Below, in pieces: positions 1-8,487 of a stretch of 64,000 nt of DNA; the first letter of the stretch is position 1, and every line of letters begins with the position of its first letter. Below the pieces are notes generated by a model. It saw only the letters and a program-made list of their open reading frames with translations. It was not told the origin of the DNA and made no database searches. Where the stretch lies: assembly GCA_965231905.1 (NCBI GenBank), contig CBDDOO010000002.1, positions 1,302,001 through 1,366,000 of the forward strand, in the 5' to 3' direction. This stretch comes from G963663315 sp965231905. Its GTDB lineage: Bacteria; Pseudomonadota; Gammaproteobacteria; Arenicellales; Poriferihabitantaceae. Made by a program: the position numbers and the translations under genes.

Positions 1-962
1 GTATTGACGCCGCGGCCGCGTCTTCGGCTGCCGAGCGGCTGGTCACCGCTGACTCCGTTGCCGCCATTATGGGGGCCGACTGCTCAGGAGTGACGACCGC
101 CATTGCAAACAACGTGGCTGTTCCGAATGGCGTGGTCATGATTTCCCCATCGGCTACTTCACCGGCGCTGTCGACGATAGATGACAACGGCTTTTTCTTC
201 CGAACGGCGCCGTCGGACGCCCGCCAGGGACAGGTACTGGCCGATATACTGAAAGACCGGGGCATCAGCGAAGTGGCGGTCACTTATACTAATAACGATT
301 ATGGCAAGGGGCTTGCTGAATCATTCGGCGGCGCGTTCAAAGCGAATGGCGGTACGATTGCAATTACCGCGGCGCACGAGGATGGCAAGGCTGATTACTC
401 CGCTGAAGTCGGCGCTCTCGCGGCTTCCGGCGCCGGACATCTGGTGGTATTCGGATACGTTGACCAGGGCGGCAAGGGGATCATTCAGGCCGCGGTGGAC
501 GCCGATGCTTTCAGCGGCTTCGTAATGGCGGACGGCATGGTCGGCGAATCGCTGATAGAAGCCATTGGCCCTGATCTGGATGGTTCTGTCGCGACCCTGC
601 CGGGCGGGGCATCCGGGGCGGACGCCTTTACAGATTATGCCAACTCCAAAGGAATCAAGGGCGATGGCGCGTTCGTGCCCGAGTCTTATGACGCGGCCGC
701 TCTGCTGGTTCTGGGCATTCAGGCAGCGGGCTCGGCTGACCGCGCCGCCATTGCCGGCAGCCTCCTGTCTGTAGCCAACGCGCCGGGTGAGGAAATCGGT
801 CCCGGTGAGCTGGCGAAGGCCCTGCAGATTCTGGCGGATGGCGGGGATGTCAACTATCAGGGCGCGACCCATGTCGAGTTCAACGAAGTGGGTGAAGTAT
901 TCGGCAGCTACAAAGAGCTTGAAATCAGTAATGGCGTATGGGAAACGGTTCGGATTCACTGA
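1..962 (+). CDS. Branched-chain amino acid-type ABC transporter substrate-binding protein, C-terminal part
   Basis: The reading frame is open from base 3 to the stop at 960-962, so the gene begins before the window and at least 319 residues are visible. The protein has the periplasmic binding protein type I fold of LivK/urea/amide receptors. The visible signs are a segment ADSVAAIMGADCSG (lobe 1), SPSATSPALS, a hinge region FFFRTAPSDARQGQ and a repeated beta-alpha pattern such as VAVTYTNNDYGKG. Such proteins bind a small ligand in the periplasm and deliver it to an ABC permease, which would lie to the left. The ligand cannot be read from sequence. The next genes are a TMADH-like flavoenzyme and an MttB-like methyltransferase, so a methylated amine is a possible ligand (inference). 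The fold is clear; the substrate is unknown. Confidence 0.85.
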   Translation, partial: IDAAAASSAAERLVTADSVAAIMGADCSGVTTAIANNVAVPNGVVMISPSATSPALSTIDDNGFFFRTAPSDARQGQVLADILKDRGISEVAVTYTNNDYGKGLAESFGGAFKANGGTIAITAAHEDGKADYSAEVGALAASGAGHLVVFGYVDQGGKGIIQAAVDADAFSGFVMADGMVGESLIEAIGPDLDGSVATLPGGASGADAFTDYANSKGIKGDGAFVPESYDAAALLVLGIQAAGSADRAAIAGSLLSVANAPGEEIGPGELAKALQILADGGDVNYQGATHVEFNEVGEVFGSYKELEISNGVWETVRIH

Positions 963-972
963 TCCACGGTTG

Positions 973-1003
973 GCGGGCGGGCACGGTGACCCGCCCCTGC
1001 GAT
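973..1003 (+). repeat. Family A REP-like hairpin repeat
   Basis: Core GGGCGGGCACGGTGACCCGC, with arms GGGCGGG and CCCGCCC around an 8-base loop and a tail CCTGCGATG. It fills the short gap between the binding-protein gene and the flavoenzyme gene. The same element recurs at about eleven sites in this window. Confidence 0.85.
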
Positions 1004-1014
1004 GACATGGCGCT

Positions 1015-3084
1015 GTGACTGACGCTGACCGGTATGGGGTCCTTTTTGAGCCGGTAAAAATCGGGCCGGTTACCGCGCGCAACCGTTTTTATCAGGTTCC
1101 CCATTGTAACGGATTCGGCCACCTGAGACCGCGGGGCCATGCCGCGATGCGCGGTATGAAGGCGCAAGGCGGCTGGGCGGTGGTGTGTACGGAGGAAACC
1201 GAGATTCATCCAAGCTCCGACCTGTCGCCGTATGCGGTGCAGCGCCTGTGGGACCAACGGGATATTCCGGCACTGGCCCTGATGACCGGGGCCGTGCATC
1301 AACACGGTTCGCTGGCCGGTATCCAGTTGGCCCACAATGGTCATCACGCGCCGAACCTGTTCTCACGCATCCCTCCGCTTTCGCCCAGCGCCCGGACGAT
1401 TGAAGACCTGTATCCGCGGCAGGCGCGGGCGATGACCCGGTCCGATATCCGGGATTTGCGTAAATGGCACCGAAACGCGGTGCGCAACGCCAAAACCGCC
1501 GGGTTCGATATTATCTATGTGTATGCCGGTCATCACATGACGCTGGCGCACCAGTTCCTGAATCCGCTGTTCAATCAGCGTACCGATGAATATGGCGGCT
1601 CCCTGGTAAACCGGGTGCGTCTGACCCGGGAATTACTGGAGGAGTCGCTGGAGGAAGCGGCGGGTGAATGCGCCATTGCGTTTCGGTTTGCGGTGGATGA
1701 CATGATGGGCGACGCGGGCATGCAGGCTACGGTTGAAGGCCGGGAGATTGTGGAAATGCTGGCCGAATACCCGGATTTGTGGGATGTCAATGTGGCCGGT
1801 TGGGAAAACGATTCGCAGACATCGAGATTCGCTCCTGATGAAGGCTATCAGGAGCCGTTTACCGCATTCGTCAAACAGGTGACATCGAAGCCGGTGGTCG
1901 GCGTGGGACGGTATACCTCGCCTGACCGGATGGCGGCGCTGATCAGGAAAGGGCATCTCGATTTTATTGGCGCCGCCCGACCGTCCATCGCGGACCCGTT
2001 CCTGCCGAACAAGATCAGGGAGAATCGGGTTGAGGATATCTGCGAGTGTATCGGCTGCAATATCTGTGTTTCCTGTGACACGACCGGGGTCCCCATTCGC
2101 TGTACGCAGAACCCGACCATGGGAGAGGAATGGAGAAGGAACTGGCATCCGGAGAAGATCGAACCGAAATCCAGTGATGCCCCGGTGGTTGTGGTGGGAG
2201 GCGGACCGGCGGGACTGGAATGCGCATTGCAGTTGAGTCGGCGTGGTCACGATGTCACTCTGGCTGAAGCGTCGGAGCGGCTGGGCGGTCGGGTGGTCGG
2301 GGAATCCCGGCTGAAAGGGTTGTCGGCGTGGAGGCGGGTGAGTGACTACCGAATCGCGCAACTGGAACGGGCCGCCAACGTTGAGTTGTATCTGCAAAGT
2401 GAAATGACGGCGAGCCATGTTGTTGACCTGGAGATTCCCCATGTGTTTATCGCGACCGGGGCGCGCTGGCGGCGTGACGGGGTTGGCAGAAGCTCCCGTA
2501 CCGCGATAGACGCCGACGCCGGGGTCAGTGTGATGACGCCCGATGATATTATGGCCGGGCTGACCCCCGGGCCGGGGCCGGTTGTCATTTATGATGACGA
2601 ACAATCCTATATGGGCGGAGTGATTGCCGGGCAACTTGCCGCGACACACCGCGATACAAGATACATAACATCGGCTGGCGTTGCTTCTGCATGGACCAGC
2701 AACACCCTGGAACAACACAGGATTCACTCGGCGCTGATTTCACAGGGAGTCCGTATTTCCACGAACCAGACCGTGAAAAGCGTCAATCATCATCAGCTGG
2801 TTACCCGGTGCGTATTTGGCGGCGAGGATCGTGTTTATGAATGCGACACATTGATTCTGGTTACTGAAAGACAATCGAACAATCAGCTGGCCAACTCTTT
2901 ACTGGAGATCAATAAAAGCGACAATCAGTTTGCCACTCTTGAGGTGATCGGTGACGCGCTCGCGCCGGGACTGATTGCGGATGCGGTCTTTCATGGTCAT
3001 CTGGCCGCGCGTAATTTTCAGATGGATCCCGATATGGTCGAAAACCAGTTGTTCATGCGGGAAATCCCCTCTCTTGTTGGATAA
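1015..3084 (+). CDS. Trimethylamine dehydrogenase-family iron-sulfur flavoprotein (methylated-amine oxidative demethylase)
   Basis: 689 residues; GTG start. It has the layout of TMADH, dimethylamine dehydrogenase and DgcA-type enzymes: an FMN TIM barrel (about 1-340), a 4Fe-4S site, then an FAD/NAD-fold domain (about 390-689, VVVVGGGPAGLECALQL). RNRFYQVPHCNGFG places a cysteine at residue 31, matching the TMADH cysteine that holds FMN covalently. CIGCNICVSC followed by RCTQN gives the four cluster cysteines. From memory of TMADH, of the three aromatic residues that cradle the trimethylammonium group, only the middle Trp (VAGWENDSQTSRF) is kept; the Tyr and last Trp positions read E (TEETE) and D. 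The substrate is therefore probably not trimethylamine itself but another N-methylated compound such as dimethylglycine or a betaine (inference). The neighbouring MttB-like gene supports methylated-amine use. Confidence 0.85.
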   Translation: MTDADRYGVLFEPVKIGPVTARNRFYQVPHCNGFGHLRPRGHAAMRGMKAQGGWAVVCTEETEIHPSSDLSPYAVQRLWDQRDIPALALMTGAVHQHGSLAGIQLAHNGHHAPNLFSRIPPLSPSARTIEDLYPRQARAMTRSDIRDLRKWHRNAVRNAKTAGFDIIYVYAGHHMTLAHQFLNPLFNQRTDEYGGSLVNRVRLTRELLEESLEEAAGECAIAFRFAVDDMMGDAGMQATVEGREIVEMLAEYPDLWDVNVAGWENDSQTSRFAPDEGYQEPFTAFVKQVTSKPVVGVGRYTSPDRMAALIRKGHLDFIGAARPSIADPFLPNKIRENRVEDICECIGCNICVSCDTTGVPIRCTQNPTMGEEWRRNWHPEKIEPKSSDAPVVVVGGGPAGLECALQLSRRGHDVTLAEASERLGGRVVGESRLKGLSAWRRVSDYRIAQLERAANVELYLQSEMTASHVVDLEIPHVFIATGARWRRDGVGRSSRTAIDADAGVSVMTPDDIMAGLTPGPGPVVIYDDEQSYMGGVIAGQLAATHRDTRYITSAGVASAWTSNTLEQHRIHSALISQGVRISTNQTVKSVNHHQLVTRCVFGGEDRVYECDTLILVTERQSNNQLANSLLEINKSDNQFATLEVIGDALAPGLIADAVFHGHLAARNFQMDPDMVENQLFMREIPSLVG

Positions 3085-3110
3085 TGGTTTGACATCCGGG
3101 ATGGGGTTTT

Positions 3111-3143
3111 GCGGGCGGGCACGGAGACCCGCCCCTACGGTGG
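3111..3143 (+). repeat. Family A REP-like hairpin repeat
   Basis: The GGGCGGG/CCCGCCC hairpin with tail CCTACGGTG lies between the flavoenzyme and MttB-like genes. From 3150 to 3245 follows another non-coding stretch made of short repeated CATTCCCGC-type words; no gene is seen there. Confidence 0.85.
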
Positions 3144-3262
3144 GGTTGGCGCTCATTCCGTCATTCCCGCCTCCCCCGTCATTCCCGCGCAGAGCCTGCC
3201 CTCGACCCGATCGGGGGCGGGAATCCACGGTGGGGTTGTCGGAAGTTCCCGGGGCGCGATAG

Positions 3263-4849
3263 ATGGGGAGGAGACGCGAAGGAGGCCGGGATGCCCGCAG
3301 AACCAAAAGACAGGCGCAAACCTTATCGCGGGCGGTCTGGCCCGGTATGCAAGGAGGCCGCTATAAACCGTTGGGCGAACAGGACATGGAGCAGGTGCAT
3401 CAGGCGGCTCTTGAGATTCTGGCGACAATCGGCATCCAGGGTCCGCCCCGTGACTTGCTGGAAACGGTTTTGCCCAAAGGGGCCAGACTGAATGAACACA
3501 ATCGGCTGTGTTTCCCGAAAGCCCTGATGGAAGACATTATCGCAGGGGCTGCCCGTCACTTTGTGGTGCACGCGAGAGGCGCCCGCAAAGGATCGGGCGA
3601 CATCGAATGCAGTGGTTCGAAAGTGTATTTCGCGACATCGGGGTCGGCGGTAACCACATTCGAAGCGCAAACCAGAAGCTACCGTCCGTCTACGCTTCAG
3701 GACATCTACGACTTCACCCGGCTGACCGATAAACTCGACAACATTCACATGGTGGGCGACACCGTGGTTCCGACAGATGTCACGGATGACTTCGAGCATG
3801 ACATCAATATCCCGTACACGATGATGATGGCGACCGAGAAACCCCTTTGCTTTGCTTTTCGAAGCTCGAACAGTGTCCGCCCGGCGGTCGAAATGTTTGA
3901 CATGGTTTTGGGAGGCGAAGGTCGGTTCCAGAAAGAACCATTCGCTATTTTCGGGGGTTGTCCGATTGTTTCACCGCTGAGATTCGGGGTGGAAAACCTG
4001 CAAGTGATGATGGAGGCCAGCCGGCTCGGTCTGACCAGTGACCTTGCGGTCGCGCCCCAGAGCGGGGCCACCGCTCCGGCGCCGCTGGCCGGCATTCTGG
4101 CGCAGGTGATCGCAGAAACCCTGGCCTGCCTCGCAGTCGTCAATCTGATTAATCCCGGTTGTCCGATGGCTTTCGCCGCGTGGCCTTTTATTACCGACCT
4201 TCGCACCGGTTCATTTTCCGGGGGCAGCGCCGAGGAAGCGTTGTTGTCGGCTGCCGCTGTGCAGATGGGCCGGTTTTATGATCTTCCCAATTCCGTTGCG
4301 GCCGGCATGACAGACTCAAAAATTCCGGACGTGCAGCATGGGTTTGAAAAGGGGGTTTCTCTGGCGCTAGCCGCGATGGCCGGCGCGAATCGTGTCTGTG
4401 AGGCGGCGGGTATGATGGGCAGCCTGATGGGTTGCAGCTTCGAATCGCTGGTGATTGATGATGAGATCCTGGGGCTGGTTCTGCGGGCGACCCGCGGCAT
4501 CGAGGTCAGCGATGAAACGTTGTCGGTGGAGGTCATCCGCGAATCGGTGATCAACCCTGGCCACTTTCTGGGGCACAGCCAGACGCTGAACTATATAGAA
4601 ACCGAGTACCTGTACCCGGAACTATCCGACCGCACTCCGACTGACGCATGGGAGCAGGCGGGTTCCAATGATCTTTATACGCGCAGTCAACAGGTTGTCC
4701 GGGAAATTCTCGATCACCACTGGCCCTGTTACGTGGATAGCGCCTGTGATAACCTGATTCGGGATAAATTCCCGATTCTTTTGCCTTCTCGCCATACCCC
4801 CCACCAAATCCGCGATAGCGGATTTGACTCCCCCTCAAGGGGGGAGTGA
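3263..4849 (+). CDS. Trimethylamine methyltransferase (MttB) family protein, non-pyrrolysine type
   Basis: 528 residues. Members move a methyl group from a quaternary or tertiary amine to a corrinoid protein; the non-pyrrolysine branch includes glycine betaine methyltransferase MtgB. Family signs are an Arg-rich start RRREGGRDARRTKRQ, then YKPLGEQDMEQVHQAALEIL (about 33-52), SGSAVTTFE, APQSGATAPAPLAGILAQV, GSFSGGSAEEALLSAAAVQM and INPGHFLGHSQTL near the end. There is no in-frame TAG, so no pyrrolysine is needed. The Arg-rich N-terminus supports the ATG at 3263; a later ATG at 3347 is possible. The last ~23 residues after FPILLPSR are translated from repeat DNA, and the repeat supplies the stop. 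No corrinoid protein gene is visible. It probably acts with the upstream TMADH-family gene on one methylated-amine pathway (inference). Confidence 0.85.
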   Translation: MGRRREGGRDARRTKRQAQTLSRAVWPGMQGGRYKPLGEQDMEQVHQAALEILATIGIQGPPRDLLETVLPKGARLNEHNRLCFPKALMEDIIAGAARHFVVHARGARKGSGDIECSGSKVYFATSGSAVTTFEAQTRSYRPSTLQDIYDFTRLTDKLDNIHMVGDTVVPTDVTDDFEHDINIPYTMMMATEKPLCFAFRSSNSVRPAVEMFDMVLGGEGRFQKEPFAIFGGCPIVSPLRFGVENLQVMMEASRLGLTSDLAVAPQSGATAPAPLAGILAQVIAETLACLAVVNLINPGCPMAFAAWPFITDLRTGSFSGGSAEEALLSAAAVQMGRFYDLPNSVAAGMTDSKIPDVQHGFEKGVSLALAAMAGANRVCEAAGMMGSLMGCSFESLVIDDEILGLVLRATRGIEVSDETLSVEVIRESVINPGHFLGHSQTLNYIETEYLYPELSDRTPTDAWEQAGSNDLYTRSQQVVREILDHHWPCYVDSACDNLIRDKFPILLPSRHTPHQIRDSGFDSPSRGE

Positions 4850-4852
4850 TGC
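4803..4852 (+). repeat. Family B repeat (partial) overlapping the MttB-like C-terminus
   Basis: CTCCCCCTCAAGGGGGGAGT is the palindromic part of family B, preceded by a small hairpin ATCCGCGATAGCGGAT. It encodes the tail and stop codon of the MttB-like gene. The core recurs at 45.2 kb and 52.8-53.0 kb. Confidence 0.75.
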
Positions 4853-4957
4853 GTCTGATGCGGATGTGACGGAATCAGCTTGCAACCCTGCGCCGCGCAA
4901 CGGCAACGACACAAGGGGCGGGAAAGGACGGGAATGACGGAATGAGCGCCAACCCCC

Positions 4958-4986
4958 CGTAGGGGCGGGTCTCTGTGCCCGCCCGC
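4958..4986 (-). repeat. Family A REP-like hairpin repeat, inverted orientation
   Basis: CGTAGGGGCGGGTCTCTGTG followed by CCCGCCCGC is the reverse complement of the family A unit. It lies just past the stop of ygfZ, in the convergent gap between the MttB-like gene and ygfZ (4850-5002), which holds no gene. Confidence 0.85.
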
Positions 4987-5002
4987 GACCGTCATTATGG
5001 CG

Positions 5003-5941
5003 TCAATCTTCGGGGATCGGGTATGGCATGGTTATCCGTTCGAGCGGGGCGCCGGCAGGCGAACCGACGGTTAGTATGCCGTGATGGATGGCGGTTGCGG
5101 GCGCCATGGCGGAGACCAGCCAGGTTTGGTTGTCCAGGTTGACCGAGTCCACGATGAGTCCGGCCTTCGAGTCGCTGTCCCCGGCGTAGATTGCGTCGCC
5201 CGGAGCAACGGGGTTGGGGGAATGGATTCTGGCGATCATCAATCTCTTTTTTGATTTGCCAAGATATTTCAGCCTCGCCACAATTTCCTGCCCTGGATAA
5301 CAGCCTTTTTTGAAACTGACCCCGTCCACCAGCTCGAGGTTGATATGCTGGGGAATGAAGGTTTCAGCCGTGGCCGGGTAGACCTGGGGGATGGCTGCGA
5401 GAATGTCCAGCGCCCGCCAGTAATCGCCCGGCAGGACCGATGAACCGGCCTGGCTTGCGACCCGTCCGATCAAATCCTGGTTGCCGATCAGCAGGTGGCG
5501 GGACCGGGTTTCATCCACACAATAGACGTTGCAACCGGACTCGATGAAATCCTGTATGGTTGAATCCGCCGCGCCGAGCAACCCGAGACAGCGATACTTC
5601 GGTTCGGCCTCAATCATCACTTTGGCGCGTATCACAAACATCTTCAACCGCTTTGTGAACGATGCGGCAAGATCATCCGGGAGCAATGCCCAAAAACCGT
5701 TTTCGCGGCGCATGATTCTCAAGATGGCGAGGATTCGCCCCTTGGGGTTGCACCAGGCGTGCAACTGGGCCTGAGCCGGGCCGAGTTGCGAAATATCGTT
5801 GCTGAATTGCCCTTGCAGGAAGGATTCGGCATCCTCCCCGTGTATGTGGAGCAGGGACAAAGATCCCGGTTCCATGTAATATGGCGCGGGATTCCGGTTG
5901 TCCGGCAGGATGTCGAGTTGCGCTTGTGTGAGTGGGGGCAT
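5003..5941 (-). CDS. ygfZ: Folate-binding protein YgfZ (Fe-S cluster maintenance)
   Basis: 312 residues. YgfZ is a GcvT-like, tetrahydrofolate-binding cytosolic protein needed for assembly or repair of some Fe-S enzymes. The diagnostic motif KKGCYPGQEIVARLKYLGK is present near residue 215, including the conserved Cys. The N-terminal half shows the aminomethyltransferase-like pattern SLLHIHGEDAESFLQGQFSN. The gene is divergent from sdhC with only a 40-bp gap, as is common for ygfZ beside the sdh/sdhE region in proteobacteria. Its neighbour succinate dehydrogenase carries three Fe-S clusters, and LipA and the TMADH-like enzyme in this window are also Fe-S proteins that could depend on it (inference). 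Confidence 0.92.
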   Translation of the reverse strand: MPPLTQAQLDILPDNRNPAPYYMEPGSLSLLHIHGEDAESFLQGQFSNDISQLGPAQAQLHAWCNPKGRILAILRIMRRENGFWALLPDDLAASFTKRLKMFVIRAKVMIEAEPKYRCLGLLGAADSTIQDFIESGCNVYCVDETRSRHLLIGNQDLIGRVASQAGSSVLPGDYWRALDILAAIPQVYPATAETFIPQHINLELVDGVSFKKGCYPGQEIVARLKYLGKSKKRLMIARIHSPNPVAPGDAIYAGDSDSKAGLIVDSVNLDNQTWLVSAMAPATAIHHGILTVGSPAGAPLERITMPYPIPED

Positions 5942-5981
5942 ATTTTGTAAATATGGTGCGTTTATCGGTTAAAATCAAGCG

Positions 5982-6365
5982 ATGAAGATAACAGATAACG
6001 AGAGTCGGCGCCCGCTTTCTCCGCATTTGCAGGTTTACCGGCCTCAACTGACTTCGGTTTTGTCCATTCTTCACCGGGCAACCGGAATCGTGATCGCCAT
6101 GGGCGCGGTTGTTATCGCGTTATGGTTGCTGGGGGCGGCGCTCGGCAGGGAGGTTTATGAATGTTTCCGGCAGGGGTTGGGTTCCCCGGCGGGAAAGGGG
6201 TTGCTGGTGATCTGGACGGCCTGTACCAGTTATCATTTGTGCAATGGCATCCGCCACCTGTTCTGGGATTTCGGCTATGGGTTCGAGCTTTCCAGCGTAT
6301 ATCTTTCCGGCAGGCTTACGGTGGTGGCCGCGGTTCTGTTGACGGTCGGGGTCTGGTTGATATGA
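5982..6365 (+). CDS. sdhC: Succinate dehydrogenase cytochrome b556 subunit
   Basis: 127 residues, three membrane helices (about 30-52, 68-88, 104-126). It anchors complex II in the inner membrane and contributes to the haem b and ubiquinone sites. RPLSPHLQVYRPQLTSVLSI and HRATG are the conserved N-terminal signature, and SYHLCNGIRHLFWD carries the haem-region His. The stop overlaps the sdhD start (ATGA), showing translational coupling. Upstream is a TAAAAT box at 5970-5975 but no well-spaced -35 element that I would defend. Confidence 0.93.
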   Translation: MKITDNESRRPLSPHLQVYRPQLTSVLSILHRATGIVIAMGAVVIALWLLGAALGREVYECFRQGLGSPAGKGLLVIWTACTSYHLCNGIRHLFWDFGYGFELSSVYLSGRLTVVAAVLLTVGVWLI

Positions 6366-6694
6366 CTTCTCCAGGTTCCCGGCACTGGAGGTGGCAGCGG
6401 GTGACCGCGATACTGCTGGTTCCGCTCACGGTCTGGTTCCTGTTTTCGATTGTCCGTTATACGGACAGTGGCTTTGAGGAACTGGTTGCCTGGATTTCGC
6501 GCCCGTGGGTGGCTGTGTCGCTGCTCCTGTACCTGGTCACGATGTTCTGGCATGCCTGGCTCGGGGTGCAGGTAGTGATCGAAGACTATATTCACAGTCC
6601 GGGGCTGAACAGGGTCAGCCTCCTGCTGGGCAAGGGAATCCTGTCGTTGTCTGCGCTGGTATCGGTTTTCGCGGTATTGAGGATAGCCCTGTGA
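6362..6694 (+). CDS. sdhD: Succinate dehydrogenase membrane anchor subunit
   Basis: 110 residues starting at the ATG that overlaps the sdhC stop. The protein has three hydrophobic segments and the SdhD signature WHAWLGVQVVIEDYIH (about 62-77), whose His and Asp-Tyr belong to the haem/quinone region. It pairs with SdhC as the hydrophobic anchor of complex II. The stop TGA overlaps the GTG start of sdhA. A longer in-frame extension upstream exists but runs through sdhC and is not credible. Confidence 0.92.
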   Translation: MTSPGSRHWRWQRVTAILLVPLTVWFLFSIVRYTDSGFEELVAWISRPWVAVSLLLYLVTMFWHAWLGVQVVIEDYIHSPGLNRVSLLLGKGILSLSALVSVFAVLRIAL

Positions 6695-8487
6695 GCGGAA
6701 CCGGCGCGTATAAAATCGTTGATCATCAGTATGATGTGGTGGTGGTCGGCGCCGGCGGGGCCGGACTGCGCGCTACCTTCGGCATGGCGCTGGAAGGGTT
6801 GAGCACGGCCTGCATCACCAAGCTGTTTCCGACCCGGAGTCACACTGTTGCCGCGCAGGGCGGGATGAGCGCCGCGCTTGGCAATATGGGGGAAGACGAT
6901 TGGCGCTGGCATATGTATGACACGGTCAAGGGTTCCGACTGGCTGGGCGACCAGGACGCGATTGAGTATATGTGCAAGGAAGCCCCGAATGCAGTGATTG
7001 AACTGGAGCATTACGGCGTTCCCTTTTCGCGCACCCCCGAAGACCGCATCTATCAGCGCGCTTTCGGCGGTATGACGACCCATTACGGCGAAGGGCAGGC
7101 CCAGCGCACCTGTGCGGCGGCGGACCGGACCGGCCACGCGATCCTGCATACACTCTATCAGCAGTCACTCAAACACCATGCTGAATTTTTTATTGAATAT
7201 TTCGCGATTGACCTGATCATGCGGGGCGACCAGTGCCAGGGCGTGATGGCCTGGGACCTGGAGCGGGGAGAATTGCATCGGTTCGCGGCGAAGCTGGTTG
7301 TGCTGGCCACTGGCGGGTATGGCCGAACGTATTTTTCCGCAACGTCGGCGCACAGTTGCACCGGGGACGGCGGGGGTATGGTATTGCGCGCCGGATTGCC
7401 GCTCCAGGATATGGAATTCATCCAGTTCCACCCGACCGGAATTTATGGTTCGGGCTGCCTGATTACCGAGGGTGCCAGGGGGGAAGGGGGGTATCTGACC
7501 AATTCGAAGGGAGAGCGGTTCATGGAACGCTATGCCCCGAACGCCAAGGACCTGGCGTCACGTGACGTGGTCAGCCGCTCCATGACGCTGGAAATCCGGG
7601 ACGGGTTGGGTGTGGGCGAAGAGAAAGACCACATTCACCTGCATCTGGAGCATCTCGGGCCGGAAGTACTGGCTGAGCGACTGCCCGGAATTTCTGAATC
7701 CGCCCGCATCTTCGGCGGGGTTGACGTGACCCGGGAACCGATTCCGGTATTACCCACGGTTCACTACAATATGGGCGGCATACAAACCAATATCCACGGT
7801 GAGGTGGTCACGTTGAAAGACGGCGACCCCGAACAGATCGTGCCCGGCCTGATGGCGATTGGAGAGGCCGCATGCGTGTCGGTGCATGGCGCCAACCGGC
7901 TCGGCTCCAACTCGCTCTTGGATATCGTGGTTTTCGGGCGGGCATCTGCTCATCGGGCCAGGGACCTGATTGACGTCGGCAGCGCGGGGGCGGGTCTGTC
8001 GAAGAATGCCGGGGAAGAGATTATTGATCGATTTGACGGACTGCGTTATGCCAATGGAGATTCCACGACCGCCGATATTCGACTCGAAATGCAAAAAACC
8101 ATGCAGAATTATTGTGCGGTATTTCGCACCGAAGAGGTGATGCAGGAGGGAATTGACGCAATGGGGCAGATTTGCAAGCGGTTCTCCGATGTCCGGGTTA
8201 CCGACCGGTCGATGATCTGGAACACGGACCTCGTTGAAACCCTGGAACTGGACAACCTTCTCCGCCAGGCCAGGGTATCCATACATTCGGCGATCAATCG
8301 CAAAGAGAGCCGCGGCGCCCATGCCAGGGAGGATTATCCGGACCGGGACGACCGGAACTGGATGAAACATACCCTGGTCTGGCAAAACGCGATGGACGGC
8401 AATCCCGTGATTGATTATCGACCCGTACATGACTATACGTTGACCGATGAAGTGGAATATATCAAACCCAGGGAGAGAGTGTACTGA
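6691..8487 (+). CDS. sdhA: Succinate dehydrogenase flavoprotein subunit
   Basis: 598 residues with a GTG start overlapping the sdhD stop. It oxidises succinate to fumarate in the TCA cycle. YDVVVVGAGGAGLRA is the FAD dinucleotide fold; RSHTVAAQGG contains the His that carries covalent FAD; QFHPTGIYGSGCLITEGARG holds catalytic-site residues; ANRLGSNSLLDIVVFGR and the C-terminal EDYPDRDDRNWMKHT are typical. Length matches the family (about 590). The end overlaps the sdhB ATG by one base. The flavin is presumably inserted with the help of sdhE downstream. Confidence 0.96.
   Translation: MSGTGAYKIVDHQYDVVVVGAGGAGLRATFGMALEGLSTACITKLFPTRSHTVAAQGGMSAALGNMGEDDWRWHMYDTVKGSDWLGDQDAIEYMCKEAPNAVIELEHYGVPFSRTPEDRIYQRAFGGMTTHYGEGQAQRTCAAADRTGHAILHTLYQQSLKHHAEFFIEYFAIDLIMRGDQCQGVMAWDLERGELHRFAAKLVVLATGGYGRTYFSATSAHSCTGDGGGMVLRAGLPLQDMEFIQFHPTGIYGSGCLITEGARGEGGYLTNSKGERFMERYAPNAKDLASRDVVSRSMTLEIRDGLGVGEEKDHIHLHLEHLGPEVLAERLPGISESARIFGGVDVTREPIPVLPTVHYNMGGIQTNIHGEVVTLKDGDPEQIVPGLMAIGEAACVSVHGANRLGSNSLLDIVVFGRASAHRARDLIDVGSAGAGLSKNAGEEIIDRFDGLRYANGDSTTADIRLEMQKTMQNYCAVFRTEEVMQEGIDAMGQICKRFSDVRVTDRSMIWNTDLVETLELDNLLRQARVSIHSAINRKESRGAHAREDYPDRDDRNWMKHTLVWQNAMDGNPVIDYRPVHDYTLTDEVEYIKPRERVY

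Noticed and set aside
1633..2727. Long minus-strand open frame (364 codons) opposite the TMADH-like gene
   Set aside because: High-GC antisense frame without any domain; the plus-strand flavoenzyme is unambiguous.
6505..6690. N-terminal extension of the SdhA reading frame upstream of GTG 6691
   Set aside because: It overlaps sdhD in another frame, and SdhA homology begins just before YDVVVVGAGGAG; the GTG overlapping the sdhD stop fits operon coupling.
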